Part shown: one piece after another, positions 17,434-27,122 of the stretch | Layout of the letters: each line of letters opens with the position of its first letter | Position numbering within the stretch: position 1 is the stretch's first letter | Assembly (NCBI GenBank): GCA_001403775.1 | Contig: CYUG01000012.1 | Location: forward strand, 252,213 to 316,212 | Length of the DNA stretch: 64,000 nt | Reading direction: 5' to 3' | Origin: Dermabacter indicis | GTDB taxonomy: Bacteria > Actinomycetota > Actinomycetes > Actinomycetales > Dermabacteraceae | Made by a program: the position numbers and the translations under genes | The notes under the pieces: generated by a model | Seen by the model: only the letters and a program-made list of their open reading frames with translations | Databases searched by the model: none | Told to the model about the DNA's origin: nothing

Positions 17434-18840
17434 ATGTCTACAGGTGCACTCGTTGCCGTGTTGCTCGCGGCGATTGCTTTGATCGTCGTTCTCATCGTCA
17501 AATTTAAGATGCACGGCTCCTTAGCGCTCGTGATCGCGGCCCTCGCGGTAGCGCTCGTCACGGGCGTGAAGCTTTCCGAGATTGCCGACGTCATCGAGGG
17601 TGGCGTGGGCGGAACGCTTGGCTTCCTCGTGCTGATTATCGGTTTCGGTGCGGTGCTCGGCAAGATGCTCGAAGTCACCGGTGGTGCGGAGCGACTCGCG
17701 ACGTCCCTTGTGCAAGCGTTCGGCGAAAAACGCGCACCCCTCGCCATGGCAGTTCTGGGTCTTCTCGCCGGTATTCCCGTGTTCGTCGAAGTGGGATTTG
17801 TGCTGCTTGTTCCGCTAGTGTTCGTCGTTGCGAAGAAGGCGGGAATCTCGCGTGTGACCGTAGGTGTTCCGCTCGCTATTGCACTGATGACGGTTCACTG
17901 CATTCTCCCGCCCCACCCGGCAGCAACCGCAATCGCCGGCACGCTCGGGGCAGACGTGGGCATGGTGATTATGCTCGGCCTCGTCGTTGCCACCGCTTCG
18001 GCCATCGCTGCAGGTCCGCTGTTTGCGCGGTTTGTGCTTCCTCACCTGAAAGTTCATGCAGCTGTCGCAAGTGGCCCGGGAGAGCCGATGATTCCCGGCA
18101 ACGCGGCTGGCGTGTCTTCGGCAGATGCGGGAGTCGTCGAGCAGCGGCTCGCCGACAGTGAGGCGGAGCATTCGCTCCCGGGTTTCTGGATCACGCTTTT
18201 CACGATTCTTCTTCCGCTCATCATCATGGTGAGTCGCACAGTCCTCCTTATTTTCATTGATGAAGGCTCAACGCTCGGCGGAGTGGTGTCGTTCGTGGGC
18301 AATCCCATTACCGCGCTTCTCATCTCGGTGCTCTTCTCGTATCTTTCGCTCGGTCTTAGTCGCAGTATGAAGCTCACGAGAATTTCCGAGATCACCGACT
18401 CGGCTTTCGGCCCCATCGGTGGCGTGCTCCTCATTATTGGTGCCGGTGGTGGTTTCAACGCGGTACTCGAAGCATCGGGTATCGCGGAAGCACTTGCAGA
18501 CTCGCTCGGACAGCTGCCTGTGAGCCCAGTGATCGTCGCTTGGCTCGTCGCGCTCGTGCTGCATTTTGCTGTGGGGTCGGCAACCGTCGCCATGATCAGC
18601 GCTGCCGGCATCGTATTGCCAATGCTTGCTGCGAACCCTGGCCTTTCCCCCGAGATTCTTGCGCTCGCGATCGGTGCGGGTGCGATCGGCCTGACCCAGG
18701 TCACCGATTCTCTTTTCTGGATGTACAAGGAATACATGCAGATCAGTGTTGCTGACGCCTTCAAGACGTTGACGCTTGGCACGACGATCAGTTCGGTCGT
18801 CGCGCTTGGTGCGGTTCTTGCACTCAGCATTCCTTTCTAA
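17434..18840 (+). CDS. dsdX: GntP-family permease, probable D-serine transporter
   Basis: A 468-residue proton symporter of the GntP family (gluconate, D-serine and related substrates) with about 12-14 helices. GntP-like segments include GFGAVLGKMLEVTGGAERLA, HCILPPHPAATAIAGTLGAD and the C-terminal GLTQVTDSLFWMYKEYM. The family alone does not tell gluconate from D-serine; the next gene, a D-serine ammonia-lyase 48 bases downstream, makes D-serine uptake the best reading. The start ATG is preceded by GGAGG. Confidence 0.85.
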   Translation: MSTGALVAVLLAAIALIVVLIVKFKMHGSLALVIAALAVALVTGVKLSEIADVIEGGVGGTLGFLVLIIGFGAVLGKMLEVTGGAERLATSLVQAFGEKRAPLAMAVLGLLAGIPVFVEVGFVLLVPLVFVVAKKAGISRVTVGVPLAIALMTVHCILPPHPAATAIAGTLGADVGMVIMLGLVVATASAIAAGPLFARFVLPHLKVHAAVASGPGEPMIPGNAAGVSSADAGVVEQRLADSEAEHSLPGFWITLFTILLPLIIMVSRTVLLIFIDEGSTLGGVVSFVGNPITALLISVLFSYLSLGLSRSMKLTRISEITDSAFGPIGGVLLIIGAGGGFNAVLEASGIAEALADSLGQLPVSPVIVAWLVALVLHFAVGSATVAMISAAGIVLPMLAANPGLSPEILALAIGAGAIGLTQVTDSLFWMYKEYMQISVADAFKTLTLGTTISSVVALGAVLALSIPF

Positions 18841-18888
18841 ACCTTACGAAACGACCCCTACACGACCGAACTGTTCAAGGAGACAGAT

Positions 18889-20241
18889 ATGACTGACATG
18901 ATTGCCGGGCGCTCGCGCGAAGCCTGGATCGAAGAATTTCCGCTTATTAGCGATTTGGCCGAGATGCGTGAGCTTTCGTGGTTCAACCCGGGCATTGCGA
19001 AGACCGCCGAGGAGGGGATTGCCGACGTCGGCCTGACCGAGGCGGATGTTCGTGACGCCTCGGCGCGGCTCACACGTTTTGCGCCGTACATCCGCGCGGT
19101 GTTCCCCGAAACGTCGGTGTCGGCTGGCATTATCGAATCGCCTATCGTAGCTGTCCCGAACCTCGCCCGAGCGATTGGTGAACGTAAGGGCGTGGAAATG
19201 CCTGGTTCGATGTGGGCGAAGCTCGATTCTCATCTCCCGATTTCGGGCTCGATCAAGGCTCGCGGCGGCATCTACGAGGTACTCAAGCACGCCGAGGAGA
19301 TCGCCCTCAAGCACGAGCTCATCACCCTCGATAGCGACTACAGCGCGCTCAATTCAGATAAGGCGCGCGAGGTGTTCGGCCAGTACCGCGTGGCAGTCGG
19401 TTCCACCGGCAACCTCGGCCTCTCGATCGGGATCATGAGCGCAAAACTTGGGTTCAAGGCAAGTGTGCACATGTCTTCCGACGCTCGCCAGTGGAAGAAA
19501 GACCGCTTGCGTTCACATGGCGTTGAAGTTGTGGAATACGAATCGGACTATTCGATCGCCGTGGCGGCTGGACGCAAGCAAGCGGAGAGCGACGAAACGA
19601 TCTACTTCGTTGACGATGAGAACTCAAGGAGCCTGTTCCTCGGGTACGCGGTATCGGGCCATCGACTTGCGGGCCAGCTCCAGGCACTGGAGATCGAGGT
19701 GGATGGGGAGCATCCGCTATTTGTGTATCTCCCGTGTGGCGTGGGTGGCGGCCCCGGTGGCGTCGCTTTCGGCCTGAAGGTCGAGTTTGGGGACGCGGTG
19801 CGCTGTATTTTCACAGAACCGACGCACTGCCCGTCGATGCTGCTCGGGGTGCACACAGGGGCGCACGAGGCTCTTGCGGTGCAGGACTTCGGGATTGACA
19901 ATGTGACCGCCGCCGATGGGCTTGCGTGCGGTCGCCCTTCGGGTTTTGTGGGGCAGGCAATGGGACGCCTTATCGACGGCTTCTACACGGTTGATGACGA
20001 GGAAATGTATCGTCTCGTCGCCCAGGCGGACCGCGCCGAAGGGCTCAAGATGGAGCCTTCGAGTGCAACGAGTCTCCTTGGGCCTTCGCACGTGCTGGCA
20101 AATGCCGAGTATCGCGAACGGATCGGTATCGACGACGAGAAACTCGCGCGAGCGACCCATCTTTCGTGGATCACGGGCGGCAACATGGTGCCTGAAGAGG
20201 AGATGGCGAGCTACATCGAGAAGGGGAATTCTCTCCTGTAG
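18889..20241 (+). CDS. dsdA: D-serine ammonia-lyase
   Basis: A 450-residue PLP enzyme that converts D-serine to pyruvate and ammonia. It has the family-typical [15 protein letters not shown] with the PLP Lys at about residue 123, the phosphate-binding [23 protein letters not shown] and [11 protein letters not shown]. Length and order match bacterial DsdA of about 440 residues. It follows dsdX in one operon and ends in a strong terminator. Together the pair allows use or detoxification of D-serine, which is present in urine and skin-related niches. No dsdC-like LysR regulator is adjacent. Confidence 0.96.
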   Translation: MTDMIAGRSREAWIEEFPLISDLAEMRELSWFNPGIAKTAEEGIADVGLTEADVRDASARLTRFAPYIRAVFPETSVSAGIIESPIVAVPNLARAIGERKGVEMPGSMWAKLDSHLPISGSIKARGGIYEVLKHAEEIALKHELITLDSDYSALNSDKAREVFGQYRVAVGSTGNLGLSIGIMSAKLGFKASVHMSSDARQWKKDRLRSHGVEVVEYESDYSIAVAAGRKQAESDETIYFVDDENSRSLFLGYAVSGHRLAGQLQALEIEVDGEHPLFVYLPCGVGGGPGGVAFGLKVEFGDAVRCIFTEPTHCPSMLLGVHTGAHEALAVQDFGIDNVTAADGLACGRPSGFVGQAMGRLIDGFYTVDDEEMYRLVAQADRAEGLKMEPSSATSLLGPSHVLANAEYRERIGIDDEKLARATHLSWITGGNMVPEEEMASYIEKGNSLL

Positions 20242-20260
20242 CGTGCGCGTCATCGTATGA

Positions 20261-20292
20261 AGAAGCCCCGAGTGGAGGAACTCGGGGCTTCT
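20261..20292 (+). terminator. Terminator of dsdXA
   Basis: AGAAGCCCCGAGT pairs with ACTCGGGGCTTCT, a perfect 13-bp stem with a 6-base loop. Confidence 0.9.
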
Positions 20293-20427
20293 TGCTGTAT
20301 CGGGGGAGTCACATGAGGGGCCGGCCCCGGTGACAAGTTTTCCTGCGGCGGCGCGCGTCTGAATTGCCGATGAACAGGTGTTGACATTTCGTTTTCTGCC
20401 TTGAGGAAAACTCGCACCATTGCTTTA

Positions 20428-20444
20428 TTTAAATCGTCTTTAAA
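20428..20444. promoter_or_regulatory. AT-rich palindrome upstream of the ROK regulator gene
   Basis: TTTAAA-TCGTC-TTTAAA, unusually AT-rich for this genome and 44 bases before the ROK start. ROK repressors such as NagC and Mlc bind AT-rich dyads, so it is a fair autoregulatory operator candidate. Confidence 0.5.
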
Positions 20445-20488
20445 AACTTCTGGCGCGAAACGTGGCAGCGTCAAGTCGAGGAGGTGTG

Positions 20489-21703
20489 ATGGTGGCGCGA
20501 GTGCGAAGCGTGGCATCTGCAGGGCGTGCGGTGCAGGCTGAGCAGCGCACCCCCGCACGTCTGGCCTCTCCCGAAGAGCAGTGCCTTCTTTTGCTTCGTG
20601 ACCACCACGCTCTCACGGCGAGTGCGATTGCAAGTCGCACCGACCTGTCGCGGCCCACGATTGACGCCGCATTGCGCTCACTTGAAGTAGCCCACGTTGT
20701 CACTTCGGACCTGCGCCCGACCGGAAAAGCGGGGCGACCTGGGCGAACGTATACGTTCGTGCCGCGTGACCGGATGATTGGCGTGGACATTGGTGAGCAT
20801 GCGATTCGTGCGATCGCGACTGACCGCGCCGGTCGCATCCTTGCGCGCCACGAAGCGGATCGCGTGCGCGAGCCTTCGCGCGACACCTTCCTGCGTGACC
20901 TCGACGACGTGGTGCACATCGTGGGTGAAGGAGCTTCGATAGCGGGGGTTGGCCTCGCAGTTCCGGGCATCGTCAAAGCGCAGAAGGTGAAACTCTCGCG
21001 CGTATTGCCGTATCTCAACGACTGGGATTTTCACCGTGAAATCGAATCGCTCATAAATGTGCCTCTTTTCGTCACTAACGACGTGAAAGCGGCCGCGCTC
21101 GGGGAAGCTCGCCTCGGTGCCGGCACGGTCGACTCCTCCCAGGTGACGGTGTGGCTCGGTCGCCGTGTTTCGACCGCCGTGACCTTTAATGGAGAGCTGT
21201 TCGAAGGTGCCAATGGTGTTGCCGGCGAAATGACCACGGCGGTGGGAACCCAATGGACTCCGGGCTCCGTGTGCGGTGACTGGCAGTGGCCGGGCGGCAG
21301 GAGCCCTCTAGAAACCGCCGAGCGCGCCCACGCGGGCGATGCTGAATCCCTCGCGAGCGTGCACGAGTATCTCAGTGCCCTCGCAGATCCCCTTTCGCGC
21401 CTCGTCGCGATTCTTGATCCAGAAGTGCTCGTTCTCGCGGGCGCTCTGAGCGAGACCTCCGCGCCTCTCGCGGATTTCCTCGCGACCTACTTGAAGGACC
21501 GCCTCACGGTGCCCTTCTTGCCGCGGATTAGGCGCTCGGCGCACGGCCGTTACGCGACGGCCGTCGGAGCTCTCTACACCGCGTTCACAAACCCGAGTGC
21601 ACCCGCGCTCGCTCACTGGCAATTGCCCGCACCCATGACCCTGACTGAAACCGACCTTTCCTCCGAATCTGACCGGCAACCGACGCGAGCCTTTGCCAGC
21701 TAA
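20489..21703 (+). CDS. ROK-family transcriptional regulator
   Basis: A 404-residue repressor-type protein. An N-terminal winged helix (HHALTASAIASRTDLSRPTIDAALRSLE) is followed by a ROK sugar-kinase-like fold: MIGVDIGEHAIRAIATD, the GVGLAVPGIV loop and FVTNDVKAAALGEARLGAG. The usual ROK zinc motif, CxCGxxGCxE, is degenerate; only one Cys remains in GSVCGDWQWPGG. It is therefore more likely a pure regulator than a kinase. The ATG at 20489 has GAGGAGG upstream; an in-frame start at 20462 lacks one. It precedes the sugar importer operon by 42 bases and probably controls it in response to the imported sugar or its phosphate. Confidence 0.9.
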   Translation: MVARVRSVASAGRAVQAEQRTPARLASPEEQCLLLLRDHHALTASAIASRTDLSRPTIDAALRSLEVAHVVTSDLRPTGKAGRPGRTYTFVPRDRMIGVDIGEHAIRAIATDRAGRILARHEADRVREPSRDTFLRDLDDVVHIVGEGASIAGVGLAVPGIVKAQKVKLSRVLPYLNDWDFHREIESLINVPLFVTNDVKAAALGEARLGAGTVDSSQVTVWLGRRVSTAVTFNGELFEGANGVAGEMTTAVGTQWTPGSVCGDWQWPGGRSPLETAERAHAGDAESLASVHEYLSALADPLSRLVAILDPEVLVLAGALSETSAPLADFLATYLKDRLTVPFLPRIRRSAHGRYATAVGALYTAFTNPSAPALAHWQLPAPMTLTETDLSSESDRQPTRAFAS

Positions 21704-21745
21704 AACCCAACCCGTATTCCCCTCTCACTACTCAAGGAGCACATC

Positions 21746-23068
21746 ATGACGACATCCACCATCGCCCGCCGTTCCCTCCTCGCCGCGGGTGGCGCTGCGT
21801 TCGCAGCAGCCGCCGCTGGCTGCGACGGCTCCGGCACGGGTAAAACCTCGAGCGAGGGCACGAAGAACGAAATCGGCGACGACCCCGAAAAGATCGAGGG
21901 CAGCATTTCCTACGCATTTTGGGACGTGAACCAGCAGGACATGCTGGAAGAGATGATCAAGGCGTTCAACGAGAAGTACCCGAACGTCAAGGTTAGCCTC
22001 CAGATGACCCCGTGGAAGGAGTACTTCGGGAAGCTGCGCACGCAGGTCTCGTCGAAGGCTCTTCCGGACGTGTTCTGGATGACCGGCCCGCACTTCCGTT
22101 CCTACGCCGAAAACGGCCAGCTCGCCTCGCTCAAGGGCCTCCAGGATGCGGGTCTGTTCGACCCGAAGAACTACCCGGAAGCCCTCGCGGACATGTACAG
22201 CGTCGACGGTGAGCCGTTCGCTGCTCCGAAGGACTTCGACACCGTGGCCATCTGGTACAACAAGAAACTGTTCGATCAGGCCGGCGTTGCCTACCCCGAC
22301 GAGACCTGGACGCTCGACACCTACAAAGAAAAGGCCGTCGAACTCGGCGAAAAGCTTCCCGACGACGTCTGGGGCTGCGCCGAGGTGTTCTCGCGCACCG
22401 CGTCCTACTACCACTCGATCGCCATCACGGGCGGCTACGTGATCTCCGACGACAAGAAGAAGTCGGGTTACGACGATCCAAAGACGATCGAGGGCGTGAA
22501 GTTCTGGCGCGACCTCATCGAGATCGGTGCTTCCCCCGACCTCGACTACCTCGCGGAGAACTCCGCCTACGCGATGTTCGAGAGCGGCAAGTGCGCGATG
22601 CAGTGGTCGGGCAACTGGCGCGTGCCGGCCATGCTCAAGGCCTCGACGAAGGATGACGTGACCGTGGCAACGCTTCCCGGTGGCGATATCCCGAAGACCG
22701 TCGTGCACGGTATCGGTAACTGCATCTCGGCCTTCACCAAGAACATGCCGGCCGCGCAGGCTCTCGTGGCCTTCCTCGCCGGTGAAGAAGCCGCAAAGAT
22801 CAGCGCCGAATCCGGTGCCGCGAACCCGGCGCTCAACGGCACTCAGGAGGGCTACGTCAACGCTCACCCGGAGCTCAACCTCCAGGTGTTCATCGACCAG
22901 GCCGAGAACAACGGTGTGTCCTTCCCCGTCTCGAAGAACTGCCCGGACTGGCAGGAGCTCGAGGGCGAGTACCTCACGAAGGTCTTCACCGGTGAACTCA
23001 CCGCCGAGGAAGGCTGCACCGAGCTCGCCAAGGCCATGAACGAGGTTCTCGCGAAGGAGAGCGAGTGA
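21746..23068 (+). CDS. ABC sugar importer, substrate-binding lipoprotein
   Basis: A 440-residue family 1 extracellular solute-binding protein. Its N-terminus has a twin-Arg start (IARRSLLAAGG) and a lipobox, AAGC, with Cys at about residue 26, so it is an exported lipoprotein, possibly by the Tat route. The body has the SBP pattern of an aromatic start (ISYAFWDVNQQDM), KYPNVKVSLQ and IWYNKKLFDQAGVAYP. This family carries oligo- or monosaccharides in CUT1 systems. The two permeases follow with overlapping frames. The substrate is not identified. Confidence 0.93.
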   Translation: MTTSTIARRSLLAAGGAAFAAAAAGCDGSGTGKTSSEGTKNEIGDDPEKIEGSISYAFWDVNQQDMLEEMIKAFNEKYPNVKVSLQMTPWKEYFGKLRTQVSSKALPDVFWMTGPHFRSYAENGQLASLKGLQDAGLFDPKNYPEALADMYSVDGEPFAAPKDFDTVAIWYNKKLFDQAGVAYPDETWTLDTYKEKAVELGEKLPDDVWGCAEVFSRTASYYHSIAITGGYVISDDKKKSGYDDPKTIEGVKFWRDLIEIGASPDLDYLAENSAYAMFESGKCAMQWSGNWRVPAMLKASTKDDVTVATLPGGDIPKTVVHGIGNCISAFTKNMPAAQALVAFLAGEEAAKISAESGAANPALNGTQEGYVNAHPELNLQVFIDQAENNGVSFPVSKNCPDWQELEGEYLTKVFTGELTAEEGCTELAKAMNEVLAKESE

Positions 23069-24036
23069 GTTCGCTCGACGTATCGAACGCTGCCGCTGGC
23101 GCCGCCTCTGAAGAAATTCACGAGGCGGGCCAGCGGCCTCCGCGGAACAAGAAGCGCCGCGGAAGCATGAGTGACGGCATCTGGCCGTGGCTCTTCATCG
23201 CCCCGACCGTGATCGGCATCGGCCTCATGTATTTCGTGCCGATGATCATGAGCTTCGGTATGTCGCTCACGTCGTGGTCAACGTTTGAGCCCGCGCACTT
23301 TGTGGGGCTCGATAACTTCAAACGCCTTGCCGAGGATCCGCAGCTTCCGCGCGCGTTCCTCAACACGGTGATTTATACGGTCATCATTCTGCTCGCGATC
23401 CCGATCTCGGTGCTCTTTGCCGCGCTTCTCGAGCGTCCCGGTCTCAAGGGCGCCGGCATTTACCGTGCGCTGTTCTTCTTGCCTTACATCGCGATGCCCA
23501 CGGCTATCTCGATGGTGTGGCGCATGATCTTTCACAGCGAAGCCGGCATCGTGAACGTCATTCTGAGGCTCTTCGGTATCGAGGGACCGCGGTGGATCAC
23601 GACGGAATGGGTTGCCCTCATCGTCGTCGCGATCGTGGGCCTGTGGATGAGTATCGGCTTCAAGATCATCGTGCTCGGTGCGGGCCTCAAGACCATCCCG
23701 CCGGAGGTCTACGAGGCTGCGCAACTTGATGGTGCTGGGACGTGGCGACAGTTCTTCTCGATCACGATTCCGCTGCTCACCCCGAGCATCTTCTTCCTCA
23801 CGGTCACGAGCATCATCGGCGGCTTTCAGCTCTTCGATCTCATTTTCGCGGTGCTCGGGGACGCAAACCCCGTCACGAAGAAGACGCTCTCGCTCGTGTA
23901 CCTGTTCTACCGTGCGGCCTTCCCGGGAGACGACAAGGGGTATGCCTCAGCGATTGCCCTGCTGATCCTCGTGATCATCGGCATCCTCACGATCTTCCAG
24001 TTCCGCGTCCAGAAGAAGTGGGTGAACTATGACTGA
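23065..24036 (+). CDS. ABC sugar importer permease 1 (CUT1 type)
   Basis: A 323-residue permease with a basic cytoplasmic head (RNKKRRGSM) and six helices. The EAA loop that docks the ATPase is clear: EAAQLDGAGTWRQFFSITIP. It is like MalF/UgpA. It starts at a GTG overlapping the stop of the binding-protein gene by 4 bases, which implies coupled translation. Confidence 0.93.
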   Translation: MSSLDVSNAAAGAASEEIHEAGQRPPRNKKRRGSMSDGIWPWLFIAPTVIGIGLMYFVPMIMSFGMSLTSWSTFEPAHFVGLDNFKRLAEDPQLPRAFLNTVIYTVIILLAIPISVLFAALLERPGLKGAGIYRALFFLPYIAMPTAISMVWRMIFHSEAGIVNVILRLFGIEGPRWITTEWVALIVVAIVGLWMSIGFKIIVLGAGLKTIPPEVYEAAQLDGAGTWRQFFSITIPLLTPSIFFLTVTSIIGGFQLFDLIFAVLGDANPVTKKTLSLVYLFYRAAFPGDDKGYASAIALLILVIIGILTIFQFRVQKKWVNYD

Positions 24037-24928
24037 CTCTCTCGCTCCCGATCTTCCCTTCGATGACACGAAGGAGAAGCGGAAGAAGAAGCAGAAGCGC
24101 AGCAAGGGTCTTCACGGGCACACGTGGGATGCGCACCTGATCCTCGGGATTGGGGCCCTCACGATGCTGTTCCCTTTCTTGTGGCAGATCAAGCTCGCGC
24201 TCAGCACCCGCGCCGAGGTCGTCGAAATCCCGATGAACCTTTGGCCCGAAAAGCTACGGTGGGAAAATTTCGCGCGCGTTTTCGAGTTCGTGCCGTTCAC
24301 CGAGCAGATGACCGTCACGGTGAGCTACGCGATCCTCAGGGTCCTCGCGGAGCTCGTGACGTGTTCGCTCGCCGGTTATGCGTTCGCACGCATGCGCTTT
24401 CGCGGCAGGAGGGTGATCTTCTTCCTGCTGCTCACGGTCCTCATGGTTCCCGGGCAAATCTTCCTCATCCCGCAGTACCAGATGGTCGACGCGGCGGGGC
24501 TTCTCGATAACTTCTTCGCGATCCTCGCCCCGGGCCTCGTGAGTGCATTCGGCGTGTTCTTCATGATGCAGTACTTCCGCCGCATCCCCGAGGAACTCGT
24601 CGACGCCGCGAAGCTCGATGGCTGCAATCCGTGGCAAATGTTCTGGAAGATCATGCTTCCGCTTGCACGCCCGGCGCTCTTCTCCTTAGGTGTGATCACG
24701 CTCCTTTCGGCCTGGAACGCCCTCCTGTGGCCGCTTGTCGTGATCAACTCGACCGAGAAGTACCCGGTTGCCGTGGGCCTCGCGATGCTCCAGGGCGACC
24801 ACCTTGTGGGTCCGGATTACCCGATGATTATGGCGGCGAGCCTTATGGCGATGGCCCCCGTGTTCATCGCGTTCGCCATCATGCAAAAGAAGGTCATTGA
24901 GGGCTTCGCACTCTCGAGCTTCCGCTAA
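24029..24928 (+). CDS. ABC sugar importer permease 2 (CUT1 type)
   Basis: A 299-residue permease, like MalG/UgpE, with six helices. Its EAA loop reads DAAKLDGCNPWQMFWKIMLP. The N-terminus is Lys-rich (KEKRKKKQKRSK). The start overlaps the previous gene by 8 bases. No ATPase gene is in the operon, so the transporter should use a shared MsiK-type ATPase coded elsewhere, as is common for CUT1 systems in actinobacteria. Confidence 0.93.
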   Translation: MTDSLAPDLPFDDTKEKRKKKQKRSKGLHGHTWDAHLILGIGALTMLFPFLWQIKLALSTRAEVVEIPMNLWPEKLRWENFARVFEFVPFTEQMTVTVSYAILRVLAELVTCSLAGYAFARMRFRGRRVIFFLLLTVLMVPGQIFLIPQYQMVDAAGLLDNFFAILAPGLVSAFGVFFMMQYFRRIPEELVDAAKLDGCNPWQMFWKIMLPLARPALFSLGVITLLSAWNALLWPLVVINSTEKYPVAVGLAMLQGDHLVGPDYPMIMAASLMAMAPVFIAFAIMQKKVIEGFALSSFR

Positions 24929-24964
24929 AACCTTCGGTTCAGTGTCACTTGAAAGAATGAATGA

Positions 24965-25984
24965 ATGACTTTCCATTCAGAGCCGAACCCGCGCGTGGGC
25001 ATCGTGGGAACGGGGGGTATTTCCCGTTCCCACGCCCGCGGCTGGCGGGCCCTCAATGCCGACATCCACGTCTTCAGCAGCGAGGGCGCGGAGGATTTCG
25101 CCGCGCAATTCGCGCCGGTGACGATTCACGATTCGTTCGAAAGCCTCCTCGAGGCCGTCGACGTCATTGACGTGTGTACCCCGACCCCTTCGCACCCCGA
25201 GTACGTGCACGGCGCGCTCGATCACGGCATGCACGTGCTGTGTGAGAAGCCGCTTGCGCTCACCTCGGGCGAGGCGGAGCGCATGGTGCAGCGCGCGAAC
25301 GAAGCTGATCGAATTCTTTTCCCTGCGCACGTCGTGCGGTTTTTCCCTCAATACGAGGCGCTTCGCCGTGCCGTCGACTCCGGCCGCCTCGGTGAGCTCG
25401 CTGTGCTTCGCTTCGAGCGCTCCGGTTCGATGCCCGTACAGCCCTGGTTCGCAGATGAGAGCGTGAGCGGCGGCATCATCATGGATCAGATGATCCACGA
25501 TATCGACCAGGCGCTTTGGCTCGCCGGGCCCGCGACGAGCGTGTTTGCTGCCCAGAACATCTCGAGCGGCGACAAGAGCGTGCGCGCCGCCCACGTGATC
25601 CTCACGCACGAAAGCGGTGCACTCTCGTTCTGCCGCGGACTGTGGGGCGCGAAGGGCACCGTGTTCCACTACTCGTTCGACGTCGCGGGAAGCGCCGGAA
25701 AACTCACGTACGATTCGGCAAAGAACACCGGCATCGAGTTCGATGCGGTCGCTGCCTCGAGTGACGGCAAAAGCTACCTTCCGAGCGTCGCCGGGATGCG
25801 CGACCCTTACGCGGCTGAGATCGAAGATTTCTGGAACTGCGTCACGCAGGCAACCGTCGGAACCCCCGGCGGTACCTCGGCTGGGCCCGCCCCGCGCGTG
25901 AACGGTTCCGACGCCACCCGCGCCATCGCCGTTGCCGAAGCTGCGCGCGAATCCATCCGTACCGGTGAAAGGATCGTGCTGTGA
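24965..25984 (+). CDS. Gfo/Idh/MocA family oxidoreductase
   Basis: A 339-residue NAD(P)-dependent sugar or inositol dehydrogenase-like protein. The N-terminal Rossmann fold has GIVGTGGISRSHARGW, and EKPLALTSGEAE supplies the catalytic-region Lys. SGGIIMDQMIHDIDQALWL carries the His/Asp pair typical of the family. The product should be an oxidised or epimerised sugar; the substrate is unknown but is presumably what the adjacent importer brings in. It lies 36 bases after the permease, and its last 4 bases overlap the next dehydrogenase. A dispersed 15-mer copy sits at 25849-25863. Confidence 0.9.
   Translation: MTFHSEPNPRVGIVGTGGISRSHARGWRALNADIHVFSSEGAEDFAAQFAPVTIHDSFESLLEAVDVIDVCTPTPSHPEYVHGALDHGMHVLCEKPLALTSGEAERMVQRANEADRILFPAHVVRFFPQYEALRRAVDSGRLGELAVLRFERSGSMPVQPWFADESVSGGIIMDQMIHDIDQALWLAGPATSVFAAQNISSGDKSVRAAHVILTHESGALSFCRGLWGAKGTVFHYSFDVAGSAGKLTYDSAKNTGIEFDAVAASSDGKSYLPSVAGMRDPYAAEIEDFWNCVTQATVGTPGGTSAGPAPRVNGSDATRAIAVAEAARESIRTGERIVL
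25849..25863 (+). repeat. Dispersed 15-mer, copy in the Gfo/Idh/MocA gene
   Basis: GGCAACCGTCGGAAC, one mismatch. Here it encodes QATVGT, a different frame from the copy in sucD. Confidence 0.65.
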
Positions 25985-26985
25985 ACGCGACCGACCCCAC
26001 CCTTGCGGGCCGCGCCCTCCGCGTGGCCGTGCTGAGCGCCGCCCACGTCCACGCTGCTTCCTACGTGCGCTTGCTGGAAAGCCGCGCCGACACGGAGGTG
26101 GTCCTCGCGGATCCGGATGGCTTCGGCGACGTTCCCGCCGAGCGCATCCTCGCGACGATCGACGAGGCATGGACGGCATTCGACGGTGAGGCTCCCGATG
26201 CCGTCGTCGTCTGTAGCGACAATGCCGGTCACAAAGCTCTCGTGCTCGAGGCCGCGCGTCGTGGGATCCACGTCCTGTGCGAGAAGCCGCTCGCGACCAC
26301 CGTCGAAGACGCCGAGGCGATGGTAACGGCGTGCGCCGAGGCTGGCGTTGTGCTCATGACTGCTTTCCCCGTGCACTTCGCTCCACAGGTGGAAGCGCTG
26401 CGCCAGGCCGTCGGGAACGGTAGCCTCGGCGAGATCATCGCGCTCGCGGGCGCCAACAACGGCAAGCTTCCTGCAGGCCGCGAGTGGTTCACCGACCCGG
26501 AAGCTGCCGGTGGCGGGGCACTCGTCGACCACGTTGTGCACATCGCCGAAATTCTCGATTCACTCTTCGGCGAACCCGAAACGGTCCACGCCGTGTCAAA
26601 CGGCGTGCTGTACGGCCATACGAACGACGGCGATGCCGAGACCGGCGGCCTCGTGACACTTCGCTACGCGAACGGGCTAATCGCGACGATCGACTGCTCG
26701 TGGTCGCAGCCCGCCGAAGCCCCCACGTGGGGAGGCCTGAAACTGCACGTGGCCGGCACTGGCGGCCAGCTCGGCATCGATGCGTTCTCGCAACGTGTCG
26801 ATGGCCCCGGGCAGTGGTACCCCTTCGGCCTCAACCTCGATGCGCTCCTTCTCGATGCCTTCCTCGAGGCCGTGCGCAGCGGCGAAGGGCAAGAACCATC
26901 GGGCGCCGTTGGTGCGCGCACAGTGCGGGTCGTGAACGCTGCGCAGGAGTCGGTGCGCACGGGAAGGCCGGTGCCACTGCACTAA
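25981..26985 (+). CDS. Second Gfo/Idh/MocA-like oxidoreductase
   Basis: A 334-residue paralogue-type protein. The usual Gly-rich nucleotide loop is altered (VAVLSAAHVHAASYVRLL, without GxGxxG), while EKPLATTVEDAEAM and GGGALVDHVVHIAEIL keep the family pattern. The cofactor loop suggests unusual NAD(P) binding or a changed role. Its GTG start overlaps the previous stop by 4 bases, so the two work on the same pathway, possibly as sequential oxidation and reduction steps. It is the last gene before the genomic island. Confidence 0.88.
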   Translation: MNATDPTLAGRALRVAVLSAAHVHAASYVRLLESRADTEVVLADPDGFGDVPAERILATIDEAWTAFDGEAPDAVVVCSDNAGHKALVLEAARRGIHVLCEKPLATTVEDAEAMVTACAEAGVVLMTAFPVHFAPQVEALRQAVGNGSLGEIIALAGANNGKLPAGREWFTDPEAAGGGALVDHVVHIAEILDSLFGEPETVHAVSNGVLYGHTNDGDAETGGLVTLRYANGLIATIDCSWSQPAEAPTWGGLKLHVAGTGGQLGIDAFSQRVDGPGQWYPFGLNLDALLLDAFLEAVRSGEGQEPSGAVGARTVRVVNAAQESVRTGRPVPLH

Positions 26986-27048
26986 CGCGGCAGTCGCATG
27001 GCCGTGGGCGCTACTGCGTACCCACTGCGTACCGGAAGATTCGAACAG

Positions 27049-27122
27049 CGAAGCCCAGGCCTTTCGACCTGGGCTTTCGTTGTGCCCCCGAGACGATTCG
27101 AGCGTCCGACACCCGCTTTAGG
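27049..27122. repeat. Left attachment-type repeat (tRNA-Arg 3' fragment)
   Basis: It matches 32377-32450 at 72 of 74 positions, from the downstream terminator stem (CGAAGCCCAGGCC, loop, complement) to the tRNA anticodon loop. Similarity continues weakly for about 18 bases to the left. It probably also ends transcription from the upstream oxidoreductase gene. Confidence 0.85.

Noticed and set aside
27049-27122. Second tRNA-Arg gene
   Set aside because: Only the 3' half and terminator are present; the acceptor 5' strand and D arm are missing. It is an attachment-site fragment.
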